A stretch of 5,164 nucleotides of DNA, taken from positions 1 to 5,164 of the forward strand of contig JAJZVE010000400.1 in NCBI GenBank assembly GCA_021845835.1. The letters are read 5' to 3'. Position 1 is the stretch's first letter, and every line of letters begins with the position of its first letter. The DNA is from Pseudomonadota bacterium. Its GTDB lineage: Bacteria; Pseudomonadota; Alphaproteobacteria; Acetobacterales; Acetobacteraceae. The notes beneath the pieces were generated by a model. The model did no database searches. It saw only the letters and a program-made list of their open reading frames with translations, and was not told the origin of the DNA. Shown one piece after another: positions 1-5,164 of this stretch. A program made the position numbers and the translations under genes.

Positions 1-51
1 CAATGGCGGCGCACATGGGCCGCGGCGGCGGGGCGGGAGTCAACCGGGCGG

Positions 52-2067
52 ATGGCGGGGCGGCGGCGCCTGTCATTGCAATTGCAAATCGCCGCGCCGA
101 TCGGTAACGAAGCCGTGCGTCAGTTCCGGGGCACGGACGAAGTGGCAGAGCAGTCGCACGCGACCGATTTCGACACGCTGCTCGCCCGCGGCACAGAAGC
201 GGTGCAAGAAAATCGGGCGGAGCAGGCGGTTGCTCTGCTCCGCGCGGCCGTTGCCCGCCGTCCCGATTCTGCCGCCGCGCAATGCCAGCTCGGCATCGCC
301 TGCCAGCTCGCCCAGCAGAACGAGGCGGCGCTGGCCGCCTTCGCCGCCGCGCTGGCGCACGCCCCCGATATGGTCGAGGCGCTGTACGGCCTGGCCACGG
401 CGCTGAACGCCGCCGGCCAGCCCGAGGCGGCGCTGGCCCGCTTCGACACGCTGCTTGCCCTCGCCCCCGGGCTGCCGGAGGCGCAGTACGGTCGTGCGGC
501 CGTCCTGCAGGCGCTGCGGCGGTTCGACGCCGCGGAAGCGGCCTACGCCGCGGCGCTGGCGCTCGATCCCGAGTTCGCCGAGGCCGCCGCCGGCCGGGCG
601 GGTGCGCTGCTGCTGCTCGGCCGGGCCGAGGAGGCGGTGGCCTGCTGCGAACAGGCGCTCGGTCTCGACCCGGATTTCGTCGCGGCACGCTGCGCCCTGG
701 CCACCGCCCTGGGCGCCCTGCACCGCTACCGGGAGGCCATCGCGCAGTGGCACGAGGTGCTGGTGCTGGCCCCGGACCATCTGGACGCAAGGCGCAACCT
801 TGCCGGCACGCTGCAATTGGTCGGCCGTGCCGCGGAAGCCGTCGAACACTACCAGGCGGCGCTGCCGCTCGCCGCCGGCAATGCCGAAACCCTGGCCGAC
901 ATCGAGGCCGGGCGTGCGCAGTCGTTGCTGGAACTCGGCCGGCTGGAGGAGGCGGAACAGGGGTTCGAACGCGCCATCGCGCTGATGCCGGACCGCACCG
1001 GCGCGCATCTCGCGCTGGTCAATGCCCGCAAGGTCCGCCCCGACGACGCTTTCGTGGCGCAACTGGAGGCGCGGGCGGCCAGGCGGGAAACGCTGCCGCT
1101 CGGCGAACAGATCAGGCTGTGCTTCACGATGTACAAGGTCTGCTCCGATCTCGGTCAGCCGGAGCGGGGGTTCGCGTTCCTGTCCGAAGGGGCGGCGCTG
1201 CGGCGCGGCCAGCTCGCCTATGACGAGGCCCGGGCGCTGGCGATTCTGGAGGCGCCGTGCAGCGTGTTCACGCCGGCGCTGCTGTCGCGCCATGCCGGCC
1301 AGGGCGATCCCTCGACGCTGCCGGTGTTCATCGTCGGCATGCCGCGCTCCGGATCGACGCTGATCGAGCAGATGCTGGCCAGCCATCCGCGCGTCATCGG
1401 CGGTGGCGAACGCTCCGACTTCACCGGCGCGCTGCGCAGCGTGATGCGCCAGGAAGATGCGCTCAGGGACCCCGACGCCTTCATTGCCGCGTTGTCCGGG
1501 CCGGTGCTGAGGCGGCTGGCCGCCGCCTATCTCGACCGCCTGGAATCCGCCGCCGCCGGCACCAAGGCCGACCCCGCCCGCATCACCGACAAGCTGCTGG
1601 ACAATTTCCGCCTCGCCGGGCTGATCCATCTGGCGCTGCCGAATGCGCGCATCATCCACACGCGCCGCGATCCGGTGGACACGTGCCTGTCCTGCTACTC
1701 CAAGCTGTTCCAGGCGCCGCACCCGCACACTTACGACCTCGGCGCGCTCGGCCGCTACTGGCGCGCGTACGACCGGCTGATGGCGCATTGGCGCGAGGTG
1801 CTGCCGGCGGGCGTCATGCTGGAGGTGCAGTACGAGACCGTGGTGGACGACTTCGAGGGCCAGGCCCGCCGTGTCGTCGCGCATTGCGGCCTGGAATGGG
1901 ACGACGCCTGCCTTGCCTTCTACGAGACCAGGCGGCCGGTGCGCACCGCGAGCCTGGTGCAGGTGCGCCAGCCGATCTACCGCACGTCGGTCGGCCGCTG
2001 GCGCCCGGATGCCGACACCCTGCGCCCGCTGCTGGAGGGGCTCGGTCTGGCGGAGCCGGCGGCATGA
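52..2067 (+). CDS. TPR-repeat sulfotransferase, first of a tandem pair
   Basis: Probable cytoplasmic PAPS-dependent sulfotransferase; the acceptor is unknown. Residues 39-317 form about eight TPRs: prolines closing helix B recur every 34 residues (P71, P105, P139, P173, P207, P241), with later, less regular units to about P313. A helical linker (about 330-420) leads to a Sulfotransfer_3-like domain. Visible there are the 5'-phosphosulfate loop PVFIVGMPRSGSTLIEQML (424-442), H445, E453 in GGGERSDF, K514 in ITDKLLDNF, and the 3'-phosphate motif HTRRDPVDTCLS with R539 and S547 eight residues apart. EVQYET (591-596) and the tail RTASLVQVRQPIYRTSVGRW (631-650) are also family-typical. By analogy with tyrosylprotein sulfotransferases, E453 and K514 may be catalytic. 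The start is uncertain: ATG52 has only a distant GGGAG (35-39), the frame is open to the window edge, and GTG115 or GTG142 are alternatives. The gene overlaps the next one by four bases. Confidence 0.9.
   Translation: MAGRRRLSLQLQIAAPIGNEAVRQFRGTDEVAEQSHATDFDTLLARGTEAVQENRAEQAVALLRAAVARRPDSAAAQCQLGIACQLAQQNEAALAAFAAALAHAPDMVEALYGLATALNAAGQPEAALARFDTLLALAPGLPEAQYGRAAVLQALRRFDAAEAAYAAALALDPEFAEAAAGRAGALLLLGRAEEAVACCEQALGLDPDFVAARCALATALGALHRYREAIAQWHEVLVLAPDHLDARRNLAGTLQLVGRAAEAVEHYQAALPLAAGNAETLADIEAGRAQSLLELGRLEEAEQGFERAIALMPDRTGAHLALVNARKVRPDDAFVAQLEARAARRETLPLGEQIRLCFTMYKVCSDLGQPERGFAFLSEGAALRRGQLAYDEARALAILEAPCSVFTPALLSRHAGQGDPSTLPVFIVGMPRSGSTLIEQMLASHPRVIGGGERSDFTGALRSVMRQEDALRDPDAFIAALSGPVLRRLAAAYLDRLESAAAGTKADPARITDKLLDNFRLAGLIHLALPNARIIHTRRDPVDTCLSCYSKLFQAPHPHTYDLGALGRYWRAYDRLMAHWREVLPAGVMLEVQYETVVDDFEGQARRVVAHCGLEWDDACLAFYETRRPVRTASLVQVRQPIYRTSVGRWRPDADTLRPLLEGLGLAEPAA
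76..87. repeat. 12-bp perfect palindrome, AT-rich
   Basis: TTGCAATTGCAA is its own reverse complement and also contains ATTGCA twice in tandem (75-86). It stands out in a surrounding sequence of almost pure G and C. If the first sulfotransferase starts at ATG52, it encodes LQLQ near the N-terminus. If translation starts at GTG115 or GTG142, it would lie just upstream and could be an operator or part of a promoter: TTGCAA at 82-87 is 17 bases from TAACGA at 105-110, a poor -10 match. No known regulator's site is recognised. Confidence 0.25.
2052..2055 (+). promoter_or_regulatory. Ribosome-binding site of the second sulfotransferase gene
   Basis: GGAG lies 8 bases before ATG2064, inside the last codons of the first sulfotransferase gene. 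It supports ATG2064 as the start. The same reading frame stays open far upstream, back past 1257, but there it is only an out-of-frame shadow of the first gene. With the ATGA stop/start overlap, it suggests ribosomes ending the first gene re-initiate on the second. Confidence 0.65.
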
Positions 2068-4034
2068 CCACGGACGCCGCCCGGCCCGACCTGATCGACA
2101 TCGACGACGTTCTGCACGAGGCGAACCAGGCGCACACAGCCGGCGATCTGGTCACCGCGGAACGCGGCTACCGCTCCGTGCTCGCCGCCGCGCCCGGCCA
2201 TTTCGCCGCGCTCAACCTGCTCGGCGTGCTGTTCCTGCAGACCGGGCGGCTCGCCGGGGCGGTGGCCCATCTCCGCCGCGCCGTGGCGCTGCGCCCGAGC
2301 GAGGCCGAAGCCCGCAAGAATCTGGGCATCGCCTACGAGCTGTCCGGCGACCTGGCGCGGGCGGCCGGGCAGTACGAGCGCGCGACGGTGCTGCAGCCGC
2401 GGTTGGCAGCGGCACATTTCGGCCTCGGCGTGTGCCACGAGCACGCCGGCCGTCCTGACGCCGCGGTGGCGTGCTATCGGCGCGCCGCCACGCTCGCCCC
2501 CGACCACGCGCCGGCGCACAACAACCTCGGCAGCCTGCTGAGCGACAGCGATCCCGCCGCCGCCGAGGCAGCGTTGCGCCGTGCCATCGCACTCGATCCC
2601 GGCTATCCCGAGCCGCTCAACAATCTCGGAGCCCTGATGCTCAGCCTCGGCCGCGCGCAGGATGCCTGTGCGCCGCTGGAACAGGCGGTGGCGCTGCGGC
2701 CGGGCTATGCCGACGCGATGACGAACCTGGGCGCCGCGCTGTGCACGCTCGGCCGGGCAGAGCAGGGCATGGACATGCTGCGCGCCGCCATCGCCGCCGA
2801 TCCCGCGGCGCTCGTGCCGCGCTGGACGCTCGCCGCCACGCTGGCGGAGCGGGGGGCGGCGGCGGAAGCGGAAAATGTGCTGCGCGGGGTGCTGGCGCTG
2901 GCACCGGACCATCCCGAAACGCGGATGCGGCTTGGCCAGATGCTGTACCAGCTCGGCCGGTTCGCCGAGGCGGAACGGTTGCTGGCGCCGCTGCTCGGCG
3001 CCGGCGACCGGCGCGGCAACGCGAGTTTCGCCTGGGTGCAAACGCGCCGGCTGGAGGCGGCGGACCGCGGCGTCGTCGCCGGCATGCAGACGCTCGCCGA
3101 CGACACGGCGCTGCCGGACGAGGAGCGCATCCCGCTGCTGTTCGCGCTCGGCAAGGCATGCCACGATCTCGGCGACCCGGCAGCGGCGATGCGCCAGTAC
3201 GACGCCGCCAATGCGCTGAAGCGCGCGCAGATGGCACCGTTCGACCGCGCCGCGCATGCCGCCTTCGTGGACCGCCTGATCGCGACCTACACGCCGGAGC
3301 TGTTCCGCGCCCGTCGGAGCTGGGCCAGCGAGTCCCGCCGGCCGCTGCTGATCGTCGGCATGATGCGGTCGGGCACCACGCTGCTCGAACAGATGCTGGC
3401 GGCGCACCCGGCGGTCGCCGCCGGCGGGGAGCTGACGTTCTGGCCGCTGCACGGCCGCAGCGGCGACGTGCTGCCGGCGGACGCGGCCGCGGCGCGCGCG
3501 CTGACCGACGGCTACACGGCGGAGCTGGACCGCATCGCGCCGGACTCGCGGCACGTCACCGACAAGCTGCCGCACAACGTCTATGCGCTCGGCCTGATCC
3601 ACATGCTGTTCCCGCACGCGCGCATCCTGCACTGCCGGCGCGCGCCGGCAGATGTGGGACTGTCGATCTACCGCACGCTATTTTTCGCCCCGCACGATTT
3701 CGCCTACGAACAGGGCGACATCGCCTTCCTGCTGCGGACCTACGAACGGCTGGCGGCGCACTGGCGGGCCGTGCTGCCGCCCCAGGCGATGACCGAGGTG
3801 CAGTACGAGACGCTGGTGGCCGCGCCGGAGGGGACCGCGCGGCGGCTGCTGGCGTTCTGCGGCCTCGACTGGGACCCGCTTGTGCTGGACCACGCCGCTC
3901 ACGGCCGCATGATCCGCACCGCCAGCGCCTGGCAGGCGCGGCAGCCGGTCTATACCGACTCCGCCGGGCTGGCGCGGCGCTATCGGCCGTGGCTGGGCGA
4001 ACTGGCGTCGCTGCTGGCGGATGACGGCGGCTGA
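2064..4034 (+). CDS. TPR-repeat sulfotransferase, second of a tandem pair
   Basis: Same architecture as its upstream neighbour, 656 aa, probably cytoplasmic and PAPS-dependent with unknown acceptor. Eight TPRs plus a partial ninth span about residues 12-315. The helix-B prolines fall at P44, P78, P112, P146, P179, P213, P247 and P281, so spacing is 34 except for one 33-residue unit whose turn reads LSDSDPAA. The linker (about 352-390) carries the LLFALGKACHDLGD pattern usual before this domain. The sulfotransferase domain shows the 5'-phosphosulfate loop PLLIVGMMRSGTTLLEQML (427-445), H448, E456 in AAGGELTFW, K501 in VTDKLPHN, R526 and S534 in HCRRAPADVGLS, EVQYETL (578-584), and the tail IRTASAWQARQPVY (617-630). 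Compared with the first gene, the loop has M for P (MMRSG) and the RRDP motif is RRAP. The start at ATG2064 is chosen for the ATGA overlap and the GGAG site. The two catalytic domains are clearly homologous, while the TPR arrays have diverged. Confidence 0.93.
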   Translation: MTTDAARPDLIDIDDVLHEANQAHTAGDLVTAERGYRSVLAAAPGHFAALNLLGVLFLQTGRLAGAVAHLRRAVALRPSEAEARKNLGIAYELSGDLARAAGQYERATVLQPRLAAAHFGLGVCHEHAGRPDAAVACYRRAATLAPDHAPAHNNLGSLLSDSDPAAAEAALRRAIALDPGYPEPLNNLGALMLSLGRAQDACAPLEQAVALRPGYADAMTNLGAALCTLGRAEQGMDMLRAAIAADPAALVPRWTLAATLAERGAAAEAENVLRGVLALAPDHPETRMRLGQMLYQLGRFAEAERLLAPLLGAGDRRGNASFAWVQTRRLEAADRGVVAGMQTLADDTALPDEERIPLLFALGKACHDLGDPAAAMRQYDAANALKRAQMAPFDRAAHAAFVDRLIATYTPELFRARRSWASESRRPLLIVGMMRSGTTLLEQMLAAHPAVAAGGELTFWPLHGRSGDVLPADAAAARALTDGYTAELDRIAPDSRHVTDKLPHNVYALGLIHMLFPHARILHCRRAPADVGLSIYRTLFFAPHDFAYEQGDIAFLLRTYERLAAHWRAVLPPQAMTEVQYETLVAAPEGTARRLLAFCGLDWDPLVLDHAAHGRMIRTASAWQARQPVYTDSAGLARRYRPWLGELASLLADDGG

Positions 4035-4044
4035 AGCCGTTCAG
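4031..4044. terminator. Weak stem-loop across the two facing stop codons
   Basis: CTGAA (4031-4035), loop GCCG, then TTCAG (4040-4044) form a perfect 5-bp stem containing both stop codons: TGA at 4032-4034 on plus, and the complement of the minus-strand TGA at 4041-4043. Its position would suit a terminator read from either side. The stem is short and no T-tract follows on either strand, so intrinsic termination is doubtful. No better terminator is visible between the two genes. Confidence 0.2.
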
Positions 4045-5033
4045 GCAGCCAGGAACCGCGCCAGCCGCACGGCGGTGTGGCCGCGGCTCGGCCGCAGGCT
4101 TGGCATTACCAGCAGACAGTGGTCGTGCGGCGTGCGGATCCGGGCGCTGCCGTCGATCGCGATCAGAGTGCCGCGCTCGCGCACCACGTCGCCGCCGCGG
4201 AACGGCTGCACGAAGGCGAAGCTGGCGGTGGCGGCCGTGACCACCTGCGTCACCTCGGCAAAGCGCGGCGTCTGCGGCGGCAGCGGCGACGGCAGCAGCG
4301 CCGGATGCGCCGCCACCATGTCCAGGTGGCGCAGCAGGCCTGCGACGCTCGCAAGCGTCATCGCGACGGTCGCCGGCTCCCAGTGCTGGCCGGCCTCGAC
4401 CAGCACGGCGGCCGGCGCGGCGTCCGGGTCGGCGAAGGCGCCGTAGTCGATCAGACGCCGCCCGCTGACGTGGCCGGGATCGGCCACCACCAGCTCCGGC
4501 TGCCCGATCGCCGCCGCCAGCCGCCGCCCCTTGGCGGTGCCGCCGCTCAGCAGCAGCGGGTCCGACGCCCACAGCATCGAGTGCAGGTCCAGCAGCACGT
4601 CCGCGGTCTCGACCAGCGGACGCATCTGCCGGGCACGGTCGAGTTCGATCGAACGGCGCGGGCCGTCCAGCAGCACCGGATCCCACAGCCGGTTCATGTC
4701 CTCATCAAGAAAACGCGAGACCGTCGGCTGTGCCGGATCGAAGCTGTCGAACGCGGCGAGATTGGCGAAGCCGAAGGTGAGCCTGCCGCGGCGTGGCCGC
4801 AGGCCGCCGCGCAGCAGCCGGTCCAGCACGATCGCGCCGGCCAGTTCGTTGCCGTGCATCAGCGCCACCAGCGCCACGTGCGGCCCGGAGGTGGCGGCGG
4901 CGCGGGTGGTGAAGCCGGCCACGCCGCAATTGCCCTCTCGCCAGGGCGCGAGGTCGGGCGGCTGCAACTGCACGTCGAACTGTGGCAGGGGCGGCTGGGC
5001 GAGCAGGGTCTCGTCGAGCGGCGTCATGGGCAT
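4041..5033 (-). CDS. Succinylglutamate desuccinylase/aspartoacylase (AstE/AspA) family zinc hydrolase
   Basis: Predicted cytoplasmic Zn-dependent hydrolase of the carboxypeptidase-like AstE/AspA fold, which in characterised members cleaves an N-acyl amide bond. The true substrate is not evident. With a start at ATG5033 the protein is 330 aa, normal for the family. Zinc ligands are H60 and E63 in ALMHGNELAG and H151 in LLDLHSMLW. N91, R107 and the D112-M-N114-R115 stretch match the family's N..A...R...DLNR substrate-binding signature. E213 in VEAGQHWEP is the likely catalytic glutamate. The C-terminal beta-rich part (about 255-330) has the usual pattern GGDVVRERGTLIAIDG. There is no signal peptide or membrane segment. 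GAGTGG (5045-5040) sits 6 bases before ATG5033, supporting this start. A TTG at 5087 would add 18 residues, and ATG5027 is also possible. The gene converges on the sulfotransferase pair with a 6-bp gap, so it is a separate transcription unit. Confidence 0.9.
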   Translation of the reverse strand: MPMTPLDETLLAQPPLPQFDVQLQPPDLAPWREGNCGVAGFTTRAAATSGPHVALVALMHGNELAGAIVLDRLLRGGLRPRRGRLTFGFANLAAFDSFDPAQPTVSRFLDEDMNRLWDPVLLDGPRRSIELDRARQMRPLVETADVLLDLHSMLWASDPLLLSGGTAKGRRLAAAIGQPELVVADPGHVSGRRLIDYGAFADPDAAPAAVLVEAGQHWEPATVAMTLASVAGLLRHLDMVAAHPALLPSPLPPQTPRFAEVTQVVTAATASFAFVQPFRGGDVVRERGTLIAIDGSARIRTPHDHCLLVMPSLRPSRGHTAVRLARFLAA

Positions 5034-5164
5034 GGCAAGCCACTCTATACAGGGCGACGCCGGCGGCAACACGGCGGACGCGATCAATGCGCAGGCGCAT
5101 CGGCCGCCGGCGCCCCGAGCGCCCTGTCACGGCGATTCGCGACCCGCCTGGCCGTGGCAATGGC
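5034..5164. other. Upstream region of the hydrolase gene, no confident gene
   Basis: This 131-bp stretch should hold the hydrolase promoter. On the minus strand TATAGA (5049-5044) lies 10 bases before ATG5033, and no good -35 is seen at normal spacing; if it is a -10 box, the transcript would have almost no leader. An inverted repeat, ATGCGC-AG-GCGCAT, sits at 5087-5100. A minus-strand frame is open from the window edge for 26 codons to a TGA at 5086-5084 and could be the tail of an upstream gene. That length is easily reached by chance in such GC-rich DNA. Confidence 0.3.

Noticed and set aside
73..1884. A 603-codon open frame on the minus strand opposite the first sulfotransferase
   Set aside because: Its translation is rich in Arg, Gln and Gly without any recognisable domain. 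It is the expected antisense shadow of a GC-rich gene, whereas the plus strand has clear TPR and sulfotransferase motifs.
1257..2063. In-frame upstream extension of the second sulfotransferase
   Set aside because: The extension reads as Arg/Pro/Ala-rich noise and overlaps the catalytic domain of the first gene in another frame; ATG2064 with GGAG and the ATGA overlap is the natural start.
617..2960. Recurrent CTCGGCCG motif in both sulfotransferase genes
   Set aside because: It encodes the LGR turn shared by many TPR units in the same codon phase, so it is explained by protein repeats and not by a DNA-level signal.
1977..3632. A 551-codon open frame on the minus strand opposite the second sulfotransferase
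   Set aside because: Same reasoning: low-complexity Arg/Gln/His-rich translation, no motifs, spans the junction of two real genes.
3556..4686. A 376-codon minus-strand open frame covering the ends of both convergent genes
   Set aside because: The translation is dominated by Arg, Ala, Gly and Pro and lacks domain features; it is a frame-shifted shadow of the hydrolase and antisense to the sulfotransferase.
5084..5164. Possible C-terminal tail of an upstream minus-strand gene (26 codons, ending TGA at 5086-5084)
   Set aside because: Too short to separate from chance in GC-rich DNA and matching no recognisable family; third positions are less GC-biased than in the real genes. Kept only as a note in the upstream region.
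5087..5164. Possible plus-strand gene starting ATG5087 and running off the window
   Set aside because: The translation is Arg/Pro-rich, there is no ribosome-binding site, and the ATG lies within a small inverted repeat. No support.

Overview
The window is very GC-rich throughout, with a strong preference for G or C at third codon positions. Together with the gene families present, this points to a high-GC Proteobacterium. An alphaproteobacterium of the Acetobacteraceae/Rhodospirillales type is my best guess, from style and not from any marker gene. There are no rRNA or tRNA genes, insertion sequences, CRISPR arrays or phage genes.

Layout. Positions 52-4034 (+) hold two consecutive genes of the same architecture: an N-terminal array of tetratricopeptide repeats (TPRs), a helical linker, and a C-terminal PAPS-dependent sulfotransferase domain of the Sulfotransfer_3 type. 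The first (671 aa) ends at 2067. The second (656 aa) starts at 2064, so stop and start share ATGA, with a GGAG ribosome-binding site 8 bases before the second ATG. This is a translationally coupled pair. Facing them on the minus strand (5033-4041) is a gene for a zinc-dependent hydrolase of the succinylglutamate desuccinylase/aspartoacylase (AstE/AspA) family. Its stop codon lies only 6 bp from the second sulfotransferase's stop. The left edge (1-51) and right edge (5034-5164) contain no gene I can assign with confidence.

Working together. The two sulfotransferases are probably co-expressed and both likely transfer sulfate from PAPS. Their TPR arrays would recruit the acceptor or partner proteins. 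The cofactor residues are present in both, and a Glu and a Lys stand where tyrosylprotein sulfotransferases carry catalytic residues. The acceptor cannot be read from the sequence and could be a protein, glycan or lipid. The AstE/AspA-like hydrolase is in its own transcription unit, and nothing here ties it functionally to the sulfotransferases.

Most of the window is ordinary. The points worth a second look are the paired, diverged sulfotransferases, the uncertain start of the first gene with an AT-rich palindrome beside it, and the small symmetric stem-loop across the two facing stop codons.
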